Shown here piece after piece: positions 44,269-53,578 of a stretch of DNA of 64,000 bases (the stretch's first letter is position 1; each line of letters begins with the position of its first letter). The DNA is from Verrucomicrobiota bacterium (GTDB lineage Bacteria > Verrucomicrobiota > Verrucomicrobiia > Verrucomicrobiales > V1-33). The position numbers and the translations under genes were made by a program. The stretch covers positions 62,001-126,000 of the forward strand of contig QQNF01000003.1 in NCBI GenBank assembly GCA_003402705.1. Reading direction: 5' to 3'. The notes under the pieces were generated by a model. It was not told the origin of the DNA, did no database searches, and saw only the letters and a list, made by a program, of their open reading frames with translations.

Positions 44269-46239
44269 TCATCCCTCGTCCCCGCCAGTACTCGCCGCCA
44301 GCGACGCCACCACGCTGAAATCCTCCAGCGTCGTCGTATCACCCTTCACCTCCCCACCCGCACAGATCTCCTTCAGGAGCCGCCGCATGATCTTCCCCGA
44401 CCGCGTCTTCGGCAGCGCCGTCGTGAACCGGATGTCGTCGGGCCGCGCAATCGCCCCGATCTCCTTCGCCACATGCGCCTTCAGCGCCTTCGTCAGTTCC
44501 GCACTCGCATGCTGCCCCGTCTTCAGCGTCACAAACGCCACCACCCCCTGCCCCTTGATCTCGTCAGGACGCCCCACCACCGCCGCCTCCGCCACCGCAG
44601 GATGCGAAACCAGCGCACTCTCCACCTCCGCCGTCCCCAGCCGGTGCCCTGACACATTCAGCACGTCATCCAAGCGCCCCACAATCCAGAAATTCCCGTC
44701 CTTGTCACGCCGCGCCCCGTCTCCCGTCAGATAATACCCCAGCTTCTTGTACTCCTTCCAGTACACATCCACATAACGCTTCTTGTCCCCCCACAGCGTC
44801 CGCAGCATCGACGGCCATGGCTTCCGCACCACCAACCGCCCGCCCTGGTTCGGCCCCACTTCATTACCCTCCTCATCCACAATCGCCGCATCGACCCCGA
44901 AGAACGGCAGCGTCGCCGTCCCAGGCTTCGTCGGCGTCGCCCCAGGCAGCGGCGAAATCAGAATCGACCCCGTCTCGGTCTGCCACCACGTGTCCACAAT
45001 CGGACAACGCCCGCCGCCAATCATCCTGTGATACCACATCCACGCCTCCGGATTGATCGGCTCACCCACACTCCCTAACAACCTAAGGCTCGACAGATCG
45101 TACTTGGTCACATGCTCGTCGCCCCACTTGATGAACGCCCGGATCGCCGTCGGCGCAGTATACAAGATCGTCGCCTGGTACTTCTCGATGATCTCCCAGA
45201 ACCTCCCCATGTGCGGCGTGTCCGGCGCTCCCTCGTACATCAGCACCGTCGCCCCGTTCAGCAGCGGCCCGTACGCAATGTAACTGTGCCCCGTGATCCA
45301 CCCCACATCCGCCGTGCACCAGTAAATGTCATCATCCCGCAGATCGAAAATGTACTTCGCCGTCGCATACGTCTGCACCGCATAACCACCCGTCGTGTGC
45401 AGAATCCCCTTCGGCTTCCCCGTGCTCCCGCTCGTGTACAGAATGAACAACGGGTGCTCCGCATCAAATCCCACCGCCGGACAAACCGCGTTCACCTTCG
45501 CCATCTCATCGTGCCACCACGCATCCCGACCCACCGTCATGTGCACTTCCTGCGCCGTCCGCTTCAGCACAATCACCCGCTTCACCGGCGTCTTCCCCAT
45601 CGCCAGCGCCGTGTCCACATTGTCCTTCAATGGCACCACCTTCGCCCGCCGCCAGCCCCCGTCCGCCGTAATCACATGCGTCGCCCCACTATCAAGAATC
45701 CGGTCGTAAATCGCATTGGCACTGAACCCGCCGAAAATCACACTGTGAACCGCCCCGATGCGCGCACACGCCAGCATCGCAATCACCGCCTCCGGCACCA
45801 TCGGCATGTAGATGATCACCCGGTCCTTCGCCTTCACCCCATTCGCCTTCAGCATGTTCGCCGCCCGGCTCACCTCGCGCTGCAGCTGCAGATACGTCAG
45901 CGTCCGCGTGTCCCCGGGCTCACCCTCGAAAATGATCGCCGCCTTGTTCTTCCGCGCCGGATTCGCCGCATGCCGATCCACACAGTTCTCCGCCATGTTC
46001 AGCTTCCCGCCCGTAAACCACTTCGCAAACGGCGCCGTCCACTCCAGCACTTTCCCCCACTTCGTCTGCCATGTCAGCTCCCCGGCCTCCCGCGCCCAGA
46101 ACTTGTCAGGCGTCTTCACACTCTCCTCCCACAACTTCTTGTACTCCGCCATCGATCCGACTCGCGCCTTCTTCGCAAAAGCGACCGACGGCTTGAAAAC
46201 GCGTTTTTCAACAAGGCTGGATTCGATCTTCTGGGACAT
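44269..46239 (-). CDS. acsA: Acetyl-CoA synthetase
   Basis: A 656-residue AMP-forming enzyme activating acetate to acetyl-CoA. The AMP-binding signature [11 protein letters not shown], adenylate motif [18 protein letters not shown], hinge [20 protein letters not shown] and the C-terminal catalytic, acetylation-regulated Lys in [14 protein letters not shown] are all visible. Full length for the family. The N-terminal [18 protein letters not shown] is family-like. It is preceded by the tig terminator and transcribed separately. Confidence 0.97.
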   Translation of the reverse strand: MSQKIESSLVEKRVFKPSVAFAKKARVGSMAEYKKLWEESVKTPDKFWAREAGELTWQTKWGKVLEWTAPFAKWFTGGKLNMAENCVDRHAANPARKNKAAIIFEGEPGDTRTLTYLQLQREVSRAANMLKANGVKAKDRVIIYMPMVPEAVIAMLACARIGAVHSVIFGGFSANAIYDRILDSGATHVITADGGWRRAKVVPLKDNVDTALAMGKTPVKRVIVLKRTAQEVHMTVGRDAWWHDEMAKVNAVCPAVGFDAEHPLFILYTSGSTGKPKGILHTTGGYAVQTYATAKYIFDLRDDDIYWCTADVGWITGHSYIAYGPLLNGATVLMYEGAPDTPHMGRFWEIIEKYQATILYTAPTAIRAFIKWGDEHVTKYDLSSLRLLGSVGEPINPEAWMWYHRMIGGGRCPIVDTWWQTETGSILISPLPGATPTKPGTATLPFFGVDAAIVDEEGNEVGPNQGGRLVVRKPWPSMLRTLWGDKKRYVDVYWKEYKKLGYYLTGDGARRDKDGNFWIVGRLDDVLNVSGHRLGTAEVESALVSHPAVAEAAVVGRPDEIKGQGVVAFVTLKTGQHASAELTKALKAHVAKEIGAIARPDDIRFTTALPKTRSGKIMRRLLKEICAGGEVKGDTTTLEDFSVVASLAASTGGDEG

Positions 46240-46353
46240 GTTCGGGAGGGAGAGAAATCAATGAAGAGTGGGGCGCGACCGTAACGGCGGCTGCCCTCCC
46301 GCTCAAGGAAAATGGCAACCTTCCGGGAAAACGGGGCCGCTCCCCTCACCCCG

Positions 46354-46392
46354 GAAAAAAAAGCCCGCCCGGCACCAGCACCGGACGGGCTT
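46354..46392 (-). terminator. Rho-independent terminator of tig
   Basis: A hairpin with arms 46361-46371 and 46382-46392, one internal mismatch and an eight-to-ten-base loop, 26 bases after the tig stop. On the minus strand it is followed by a run of T (complement of 46355-46362). Confidence 0.88.
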
Positions 46393-46417
46393 CTCGCCTC
46401 AGAAATAGCTCCTGCCA

Positions 46418-47746
46418 TCAGTCCTGCGGTGCACCCGTCGGCACCGGCTCCATATTCTCGTCCACCTCCACCACCGCATGCGCCACCAGCACGTCGAGCG
46501 CCTTCGCCAGCACAATCGAGTGACGCAGGTTGTCGAAGCCGTTATTCTTCTGCAGGGTCTTGACCACCTTCTGCGGGGTGGTCCGGGAACTCGTCGCAAT
46601 CGCCGTCACCCGCCTCACCATTTCCTCCTGCGTCGCCTGAAGATTCTCACGGGCCACAATCTCCAGCAGGATGAACTCGTCCTTCACATCCACCCGCGCC
46701 TGATCCGCCGCCGCCTTGATGATCTCCTCCTCGTTCTCCACAATCATGTCCTGCGGCACGCCCCGCTCCATGTTCATCCGCACCAGCTGCTGCGCCCGCT
46801 CCCGCGTCGCATTGTTCACCACCGCTTCCGGCAGCTCAAACTCGATCTTCTCACGCAGCGCCACCATCGCGGCAATCCGCTTCTGCTCGACATCCCGCTG
46901 CACCGCTTCCCTCTCAAGATGCTGACGGATCAGCCCCTTCAAACCTTCCAGCGTCTGTCCCGCAATCACCTGCTCGGCAAAAGCATCATTCAGCTCCGGC
47001 AGAATCGCCTCCTTCACCTCCTGAACCGTCACCGTGTACACCACTTCCTTGCCAGCCACCGCCTCGTTCACATTCTCCGCAGGCATCGTCACCGTGACGT
47101 CCTTCGTCTCACCCTTCTTCATCCCCACCAGTTGTGCCGAAAAACCCGGCAGAAAACTGCTCTCCACCGCCTTCACCAGATACCCAGTGTTCGCCGCAAG
47201 GAAATGCTCCGACTCAGGCAGCAGTTCCGTCAAAGGCTGATCCCCGGCCTTCGCCGTGTAGTCAATCTTCAGAAAATCGCCGTCCTGCACCGCACGGTCA
47301 GCCTCCGTAATCGTCGCAAGGCTCTCCTGCTGCCGCTTCAAAACCTCGTCCACCTTCGCGTCCGTCACCGCAAACGACGGCACCCGGATCGTCAATCCCT
47401 TGTATTCCGGCAACGCCACTTCCGGAGCCAGCACCACGTTCAGCGTGAACGTCGTCTCGTTCTCGGGCCGATCCCCGCCCACCGACAGCACCCGCAGGTT
47501 CTCCTGCTTCACCGCCACGCCCAGGGCATCGTTCGCCAGCCGGTCAATCAGCTCACGCTCAATCTCGTCATGAAAACGCTTCTCCACCACCGGACGCGGC
47601 ACCTTGCCTTTGCGGAATCCCGGAAGGGCAGCATCGCGGGCATAAGCCCCCACAATCGCATCGCGGGCTGCTTTGCGGGTGGCCTCGGGCACCTGCACGC
47701 GTACATTGGCGGTGCAGTTCTGTTGTTTTTCGACGGTGATGTTCAT
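46418..47746 (-). CDS. tig: Trigger factor
   Basis: A 442-residue ribosome-bound chaperone. The N-terminal ribosome-binding domain includes the signature region PGFRKGKVPRPVVEKRF. The FKBP-like domain spans about 150-240 (DGDFLKIDYTAKAGDQ, FSAQLVGMKKGETKDVTV), and the long helical C-domain follows. The start MNITVEKQQNCTANV is family-like. Unlike the common arrangement, clpP and clpX do not follow it. Confidence 0.96.
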   Translation of the reverse strand: MNITVEKQQNCTANVRVQVPEATRKAARDAIVGAYARDAALPGFRKGKVPRPVVEKRFHDEIERELIDRLANDALGVAVKQENLRVLSVGGDRPENETTFTLNVVLAPEVALPEYKGLTIRVPSFAVTDAKVDEVLKRQQESLATITEADRAVQDGDFLKIDYTAKAGDQPLTELLPESEHFLAANTGYLVKAVESSFLPGFSAQLVGMKKGETKDVTVTMPAENVNEAVAGKEVVYTVTVQEVKEAILPELNDAFAEQVIAGQTLEGLKGLIRQHLEREAVQRDVEQKRIAAMVALREKIEFELPEAVVNNATRERAQQLVRMNMERGVPQDMIVENEEEIIKAAADQARVDVKDEFILLEIVARENLQATQEEMVRRVTAIATSSRTTPQKVVKTLQKNNGFDNLRHSIVLAKALDVLVAHAVVEVDENMEPVPTGAPQD

Positions 47747-47904
47747 GTCAGATTGGAGAAAATGGACTGTCCGCACCCCCCGGAAACCTCGATTCACAAC
47801 CACCGGGCAATCCTCAGGCTGCTCTCCGACCGGGACGGACGGGAGGGCGGATTATAGGAACCACCCCAGCGATGACAACGGAAGTTTTCGCCGTTCTCAC
47901 TTCT

Positions 47905-49848
47905 TCATTTCCCTTCCGCCTCCCCATTCTCCACCCGCAGCGCCTCCAGCAGCGCCACCACCGCACCCGCATCGTAAAACGGCTCGGTCCCCGTCCGCTG
48001 CCACCGGACCTTCCCCGCCGCATCCGTCACAAACGTCCCGTGCACCGGCCGCCCGCCGTACCCATCCCACGCTCCCCACGCCTTGAACCGCCCCAGCTCC
48101 GGATCCGCAAGGATCGGAAAAGGATACCGCTCCTCCTTCGTCCGGTCCGGCCCGGCCCACGTCCGCGCCACCCGCTCCGCATTGTCCACACTCACCGCCA
48201 CCAGCGACGCCCCCGCCGCCCGAATCCGCGCCTCCCACAGCCGAAATATATCCAGCTGTTTCAGGCAGTGATCACAACGGTACCCCAGAAAAAAAATCAC
48301 CACCCTCGGCCCCGCCGTCTCCATCCCCGGCAATCCCGGCGCAGCCACCAGCGACCACATCGGCCCCATCTTCCCCTCCGGCATCAACTCACCGTCTCCC
48401 TCCCGCCGCGCCCACCGCGCCACCATCCCGTCCGGCACCGACGCCATCCACGCCGCCGCCGCCCGCCACTCCGGCAACCCCGCGGGCACCAGCTCCTTGA
48501 ATGCCGCCGGAATCTCCGCCTCCCGACCCGCCGCCTTCATCAGCGCCCCTAACCGAACCACCGGCACTAACGCATCCACCGCAGGCCACCCCGTCACCGG
48601 CTGCCCCTGAATCACCGCAATCCATCCCTCCGTCTCCCGGATCAGATTCGCCGCCGCCTCCAATCCCGCAGCCTCCGCCAGCCCCGGCGTCACCCGCATC
48701 TGCTCATAGGCCCCCCGCATCGCCGCCAGCTTCGGAAACATCCTCAGCAAATCCCGCTCCCGCGCCGCACCCAGTGCCTCCGCATGCAGCCACCGGATCC
48801 TCTCCAGCGAAGGCCCCGACAACGCCGCCAGCGCCCGCCGACTCGTCTCCCGCACCACCCCCCACTCCTCCAACCGCACCGCCGTCTCCAGCACACACGC
48901 CTCACCAGCCTCCCGCGCCGCCTCCAGCGCCTCATCCACCGCCCCCGCCGACGCCAGCACCCTCGCCCGCCCGCACAACGCCTCATGCAATCCCCGCATC
49001 GCCCGCCCATCCCCCGGATCATTTGTCAGGGCCGCACTCGCCAGCCGCGCCGCCTCACCAAACCACGCCGCCGCTTCCCGCAGCCATCCCGCCCGCTCCA
49101 ACCCCGACGCCCACGCCACCGCAGCATCCGCAGACGGTGCCACGCGCGCCGGCGGCACCGGTCGTTCCCCAGGCCCTCTCAGCCAATCCAGCGCCTGCCC
49201 CGGAAACTTCTCCGCTCCCCGCCGCATCATTGCCTCATCCACTCCACCCTCACCCCTCGACAACCGCAGCCGCGCCAGCAGCATCCCCGCCAGCGGTTCC
49301 CCCACCGCCAATCCCGCCAGCCGCTCTCCTAACACCTTTGCCGCCTCCCCCGCATCATACTTCCGCCGACTCCCCGCCGCCAGCAACTCCGCACGCGACG
49401 CCCCGTCCGACACCCTCGCCGCCGGCAACGCACTCAGACTCGCCACCCACGCCGCCGCCAGCTCCCGCATCAATCCCGACGCACCCTCACCCATCACCGC
49501 CAGCGCCTGCCTCGCCGCCGCCGCCGCCCTCCCCGGCATCCCGGAATTCGCCGCCGCCAACCCCACCATCGCCTCCCCACTCTCCGGCTCACGCTCCAGC
49601 GCCACCCTAAACCACCGCTCCGCCGCTCCATCATCCAGCCGCAACACCGCCGCCCACCCCTCCCGGCAACTCTCCGCCACCCCACGCTCCGCACCCTCCG
49701 GCCTCCGAAACGGCCCCTCCGCAAAAAACTCATCCCACACCGGCACCGCCAGCGGATCCCCACCCCGACCATGCATCCAATGCTCCCCCGCAACCACCCG
49801 CGGCAGCAGCCCGGCAACCAGTAGCAACCAGATCATCATCCATCTCAT
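47905..49848 (-). CDS. Exported TPR-like protein with C-terminal redoxin domain
   Basis: A 647-residue protein. It has a signal peptide (MRWMMIWLLLVAGLLPRVVA), then about 450 residues of Ala-rich helices resembling tetratricopeptides, then an AhpC/TSA-type redoxin domain from about 500. The likely active site is the CDHC pair in FFLGYRCDHCLKQLDIF near residue 525. A cis-Pro loop comparable to VHGTFVTD follows. It probably acts in periplasmic thiol redox chemistry or peroxide reduction, recruited by the helical repeats. The start could also be the ATG at 49857. Confidence 0.78.
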   Translation of the reverse strand: MRWMMIWLLLVAGLLPRVVAGEHWMHGRGGDPLAVPVWDEFFAEGPFRRPEGAERGVAESCREGWAAVLRLDDGAAERWFRVALEREPESGEAMVGLAAANSGMPGRAAAAARQALAVMGEGASGLMRELAAAWVASLSALPAARVSDGASRAELLAAGSRRKYDAGEAAKVLGERLAGLAVGEPLAGMLLARLRLSRGEGGVDEAMMRRGAEKFPGQALDWLRGPGERPVPPARVAPSADAAVAWASGLERAGWLREAAAWFGEAARLASAALTNDPGDGRAMRGLHEALCGRARVLASAGAVDEALEAAREAGEACVLETAVRLEEWGVVRETSRRALAALSGPSLERIRWLHAEALGAARERDLLRMFPKLAAMRGAYEQMRVTPGLAEAAGLEAAANLIRETEGWIAVIQGQPVTGWPAVDALVPVVRLGALMKAAGREAEIPAAFKELVPAGLPEWRAAAAWMASVPDGMVARWARREGDGELMPEGKMGPMWSLVAAPGLPGMETAGPRVVIFFLGYRCDHCLKQLDIFRLWEARIRAAGASLVAVSVDNAERVARTWAGPDRTKEERYPFPILADPELGRFKAWGAWDGYGGRPVHGTFVTDAAGKVRWQRTGTEPFYDAGAVVALLEALRVENGEAEGK

Positions 49849-49954
49849 CACCCCCATACCCTGTCCCACCTCCCACCCCAAGTCCAGCAGCGAAACCACC
49901 CGCCGCCTCCCTCATTGTTTTTGACACTGCCACCGCCCCGCGGACACTCGCCCC

Positions 49955-51316
49955 ATGCAACTGTCCGTCAAAGCAGCCCTCGCCAGTGCCTCCCCTCACG
50001 ACGCCGTCCTCCTCTCCGGTTGGGTCCGCACCCGCCGCGACGCCAAATCCTTCTCCTTCCTCGAACTCAACGACGGCTCCTGCCTCAAAGGCATCCAGAT
50101 CGTCGCCGACGCCGGCATCCCCGGCTCCGGTGACCTCCACAAAATGACCACCGGCGCTTCCATCGCCGTTTCCGGCAAGCTCGTCCCCAGTCAGGGCTCC
50201 GAACAGCAATGGGAAGTCCACGCCGCTTCCCTCTCCCTCATCGGCCCAGCCGACGAATCCTATCCTCTCCAGAAAAAAGGCCACTCCCTCGAGTTCCTCC
50301 GCAGCATCGCCCACCTCCGCCCGCGCTCCAATCTCTTCGGCGCCGTCTTCCGCATCCGCAGCCGCCTCACCTTCGCCGTCCACCGCTTCTTCCAGGAACG
50401 CGGCTTCGTCAACGTCCACACCCCCCTCATCACCGCCAGCGACTGCGAAGGCGCCGGCGAAATGTTCCGCGTCACCACTCTCCCCCAGGGCGCTAACACC
50501 CCACCCGAACAGGACTTCTTCGGCCGCAACGCCTTCCTGACCGTCAGCGGCCAGCTCGAAGCCGAAACCTTCGCCTGCGCCCTCGGCAAGGTCTACACCT
50601 TCGGCCCCACCTTCCGCGCCGAAAACAGCAACACGTCACGCCACGCCGCTGAATTCTGGATGATCGAACCCGAAGTCGCCTTCTCCGACCTAGCCGCCGA
50701 CATGGACCTCGCCGAAGCCCACGTCAAAGACATGGTCCGCACCGTCCTAGCCGAATGCCGCGAAGACATCGAGTTCTGCAACCGCTTCGTCGACAAGGAT
50801 CTCATCGCCAGACTCACCATGGTCGCAGATACCCCCTTCCAGCGCCTCACCTACGAAGACGCCGTCGCCATCCTCAAGGCCTCCTCACATCCCTTCGAAT
50901 ACCCTGTCGAATACGGCCTCAACCTCCAGAGCGAACACGAACGCTTCCTCACAGAACAGCACTTCAAATGCCCGGTCACCGTCTATAACTACCCCAAGGA
51001 AATCAAACCGTTCTACATGCGCCTCAACGACGACGACCGCACCGTCGCCGCCATGGACCTCCTCGTCCCAGGCATCGGCGAACTCATCGGCGGCAGTCAG
51101 CGCGAGGAACGTCTCGATGTCCTCCTCGCCAGCATGGCCCGCCACTCCGTCAATCCAGAAGACTACTGGTGGTACACCGACCTCCGGAAATACGGCTCCG
51201 TCCCCCACGCCGGCTACGGCATGGGCTTCGAACGTCTCCTCATGTTCGTCACCGGCGTCGGCAACATCCGCGACGTCATCCCCTTCGCACGCACCCCGGG
51301 CAGCGCGGATTTCTAA
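49955..51316 (+). CDS. asnS: Asparaginyl-tRNA synthetase
   Basis: A 453-residue class II aminoacyl-tRNA synthetase. The OB-fold anticodon domain is at the N-terminus (VLLSGWVRTRRDAKSFSFLE). Catalytic motif 2 is FGPTFRAENSNTSRHAAEF and motif 3 GYGMGFERLLMFVTG with the ending DVIPFARTPGSADF. The AsnRS identity, not AspRS, fits the length and these residues. It is divergent from the redoxin gene (106-base gap) and nine bases before the DUF2459 gene start. Confidence 0.96.
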   Translation: MQLSVKAALASASPHDAVLLSGWVRTRRDAKSFSFLELNDGSCLKGIQIVADAGIPGSGDLHKMTTGASIAVSGKLVPSQGSEQQWEVHAASLSLIGPADESYPLQKKGHSLEFLRSIAHLRPRSNLFGAVFRIRSRLTFAVHRFFQERGFVNVHTPLITASDCEGAGEMFRVTTLPQGANTPPEQDFFGRNAFLTVSGQLEAETFACALGKVYTFGPTFRAENSNTSRHAAEFWMIEPEVAFSDLAADMDLAEAHVKDMVRTVLAECREDIEFCNRFVDKDLIARLTMVADTPFQRLTYEDAVAILKASSHPFEYPVEYGLNLQSEHERFLTEQHFKCPVTVYNYPKEIKPFYMRLNDDDRTVAAMDLLVPGIGELIGGSQREERLDVLLASMARHSVNPEDYWWYTDLRKYGSVPHAGYGMGFERLLMFVTGVGNIRDVIPFARTPGSADF

Positions 51317-51324
51317 CCACTCCC

Positions 51325-52050
51325 ATGACCACCAACCCCGCCCCTCTGCGCCCCCCGTTCTTCGTCCGCTGGTGGCGGCGGCTCACCAATCTCCTCGCCC
51401 TCATCGTCCTCATCCCCGTCATCTACCTCGCCGCAGGCTTCGGCCTCGGCACCATCACCCGCAAAGGCACCACCAAAGACAAAGGCGGCATCGATGTCTG
51501 GATCGTCTCCAACGGCATGCACACCAGCGTCGTCCTCCCAGCCACCGGCGCAGGCTACGACCTCGCCGCCTTCTTCGGCCTCCCCACCGGCCCCGCCGCC
51601 CCACGCCGTCTCATGATCGGCTGGGGCGATCGCGAATTCTTCGAACGCGTCCCCGAATGGCAGGACCTCACCGCAGAAATCGCCGCCGGCGCCGCCTTCG
51701 GCATGCACGCCTCCGCCCTCTCCGTCACCAGAGTCGACGATTCCCCGGACCTCTTCACCGACAGCCGTCGCCTCAAGGCATCCCCGGATCAGATCCGCAG
51801 CCTCGCCACCTTCATCAAAGATACTGCCGAACAACGCCCCGGCGGCGGTGCCCAGCAGTTCATCCTCAACCGCGACACCCCCGGCGAAACCTTCTACCGC
51901 GCCCGCGGCCACTATCACCTCATCCGCACCTGCAATCAGTGGACCACCGAAGCCCTCGCCGCCGCTGACCTCCCCCGCGGCTTCTGGACTCCCTTCGCCC
52001 CCTCAGTCATGCGCCACTGGCCCCTCACCAAAGCCGGCGATACCAACTGA
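51325..52050 (+). CDS. DUF2459 (TIGR02117) family protein
   Basis: A 241-residue protein with one N-terminal membrane helix (LTNLLALIVLIPVIYLAAGF, about 17-36) and an extracytoplasmic domain typical of DUF2459: IDVWIVSNGMHTSVVLP, MIGWGDREFFERVPEW, and a closing HYHLIRTCNQWTTEAL with possible His/Cys active-site residues. The biochemical role is unknown. It follows asnS by nine bases, so co-transcription is likely. Confidence 0.85.
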   Translation: MTTNPAPLRPPFFVRWWRRLTNLLALIVLIPVIYLAAGFGLGTITRKGTTKDKGGIDVWIVSNGMHTSVVLPATGAGYDLAAFFGLPTGPAAPRRLMIGWGDREFFERVPEWQDLTAEIAAGAAFGMHASALSVTRVDDSPDLFTDSRRLKASPDQIRSLATFIKDTAEQRPGGGAQQFILNRDTPGETFYRARGHYHLIRTCNQWTTEALAAADLPRGFWTPFAPSVMRHWPLTKAGDTN

Positions 52051-52074
52051 CCGCCCGCCCGCTCCCCCTTCCCC

Positions 52075-52545
52075 TCAGCGGTGCTCAGGCTGCGTCACCG
52101 TCCGCCGCTTCCCAGGAACGTCCGAAGGCGGCACGCCCTCCGGCCCAGTCTGATCCACCGGCACCGGCACCGCTTCCTCAGACCCGAATCCCACCGGAAT
52201 CGCCACCGCACCAGACCGCACCGGACCACCACCCTCACGCACCGCCGCTGGCTCCACCACCACTCCACCACCACCACCCGGCGTCGCCGCAGGCGGATCA
52301 TTCCTCAGAAAATACCCCGCCGCAAACGCCGCCGCCGCCAGCCCCACCGGCCACGCCACCGCCGGCCGCCGCAACACCCCCGCAATCCATTCCATCCAGC
52401 CCATCGCCGCCATCCCCGGCCGCTCCTTCCGCTCATCCCTCAATCGCTCCCGCAACCGCTCCACCAATTCATCCGAATACCCCTCAGGCGGGCTCTGACG
52501 CCCCTTCGTGCGGAGAAATTCCTGCAGTAATGCTTCCTTATCCAT
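52075..52545 (-). CDS. Putative membrane anti-sigma partner of the ECF sigma factor
   Basis: A 156-residue protein. The cytoplasmic N-terminus has charged helices (MDKEALLQEFLRTKGRQSPP, ELVERLRERLRDERKERPG). A single membrane helix occupies about 62-81, and a Gly/Pro/Val-rich extracytoplasmic tail follows. It starts 17 bases after the sigma gene. Size, topology and position suit an anti-sigma factor, although the zinc-binding HxxxCxxC motif of ZAS-type anti-sigmas is absent. Confidence 0.6.
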   Translation of the reverse strand: MDKEALLQEFLRTKGRQSPPEGYSDELVERLRERLRDERKERPGMAAMGWMEWIAGVLRRPAVAWPVGLAAAAFAAGYFLRNDPPAATPGGGGGVVVEPAAVREGGGPVRSGAVAIPVGFGSEEAVPVPVDQTGPEGVPPSDVPGKRRTVTQPEHR

Positions 52546-52561
52546 AACGTTAAAACGGGTT

Positions 52562-53152
52562 TCAGTGGAGGCAGTCAGAAAGCCAGGCCTGCAGCTGCTT
52601 GTGCGCATAATGCAGTCTGGACCGGACCGTCCCTTCCGACACTCCAAGGACGCGGCTGATCTCCGCATGGGGTATCCCCTGAATGTCGAACATGGTAACA
52701 ACGGCCCGATGATCTTCAGACAACCTCTGCAGCGCTTCGTTCAATCGCACCTGCAATTCATGCAGCCCAGCCTCCCGCACCGGATCCGTCACGTCCGTCA
52801 ACCCATCCAGCGCCGCCTGCGGCACCGTCCCGTCCGGCCCGTCCAGACTCAGCGTCTTCCTCCGGTTCCGCCGCTTCAGAAAATTCAGCGTCATGTTCAC
52901 CGCAATGCTGTACACCCACGTGTAAAACCCGCTCTCCCCTCGGAATCGCACAAGGCTCCGGTGCACCCTCAGAAAGATATCCTGCATCAGGTCGTCCGTA
53001 TCCTCATGACTCGCCGTCATGTTGAATACCATCCCGTATAGCCGCGGCACATACTTCCTCACCAGCACCTCAAACGCCGCCGCATCCCCCTCCCGCGCCC
53101 GCTCCACCAGCGCCCGGTCCACCTCCTGTTCACTCGGTTCACTCGCACTCAT
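52562..53152 (-). CDS. ECF-type RNA polymerase sigma factor
   Basis: A 196-residue sigma-70-family factor. Region 2 (AAFEVLVRKYVPRLYGMVFN, DTDDLMQDIFLRVHRSL, FYTWVYSIAVNMTLNFLKR) and region 4 (RLSEDHRAVVTMFDIQGIPH, SRVLGVSEGTVRSRLHYAHK) are clear, with no region 3. Its ATG overlaps the folB stop by four bases (ATGA), so it is translated from the same message. The next gene encodes a one-helix membrane protein fitting an anti-sigma. Confidence 0.95.
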   Translation of the reverse strand: MSASEPSEQEVDRALVERAREGDAAAFEVLVRKYVPRLYGMVFNMTASHEDTDDLMQDIFLRVHRSLVRFRGESGFYTWVYSIAVNMTLNFLKRRNRRKTLSLDGPDGTVPQAALDGLTDVTDPVREAGLHELQVRLNEALQRLSEDHRAVVTMFDIQGIPHAEISRVLGVSEGTVRSRLHYAHKQLQAWLSDCLH

Positions 53153-53529
53153 CGGCTCTCCCGGCTTCCGGCCCCCCGCTCCACCGTCACCGCCACACTC
53201 CCGCAATCCGCTAATATAAACTTCCGCACCGTCACCCGCACCGCCCGCAACCGCCACCCCGCCAGCAACACCTCAGCCACCTCCTCCGCCAGCGTCTCAA
53301 TCAACCGCCGCTCCCGCTCCCCAGCCACCTCCCGGCATCGCTCCGCCACCGCACCATAATCCACCGTCCCTCCCAACTCATCCCCCAAACCCAGAAACCC
53401 TCGCTCCGGCCACATCCAAACATCCAACTCCAATCGCTGCGCCACCGCACGCTCATCATCAGGCACCCCCATCCGGCTCGCCACCCCTAGCCCTTTGATC
53501 TCTATCAGGTCATTCTCCAGCTCGCTCAT
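53149..53529 (-). CDS. folB: Dihydroneopterin aldolase
   Basis: A 126-residue folate-pathway enzyme converting dihydroneopterin to 6-hydroxymethyl-dihydropterin. Family landmarks are DLIEIKGLGVASRMGVPDDE with the Glu, VDYGAVAERCREVAG, RLIETLAEEVAEVLL and a late Lys in VRVTVRKFIL. The start at 53529 is the only good choice. No other folate genes are nearby. The overlap with an ECF sigma gene is unusual. Confidence 0.88.
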   Translation of the reverse strand: MSELENDLIEIKGLGVASRMGVPDDERAVAQRLELDVWMWPERGFLGLGDELGGTVDYGAVAERCREVAGERERRLIETLAEEVAEVLLAGWRLRAVRVTVRKFILADCGSVAVTVERGAGSRESR

Positions 53530-53578
53530 CGGTCACTCAGGTTACGCTCAGGTTCCCGCCGCCCGCTCAACTCCCCTC

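Noticed and set aside
49921-49949. TTGACA upstream of asnS as a sigma-70 promoter
   Set aside because: The -35 is perfect but the matching -10 (ACACTC) is poor and the leader would be only a few bases.
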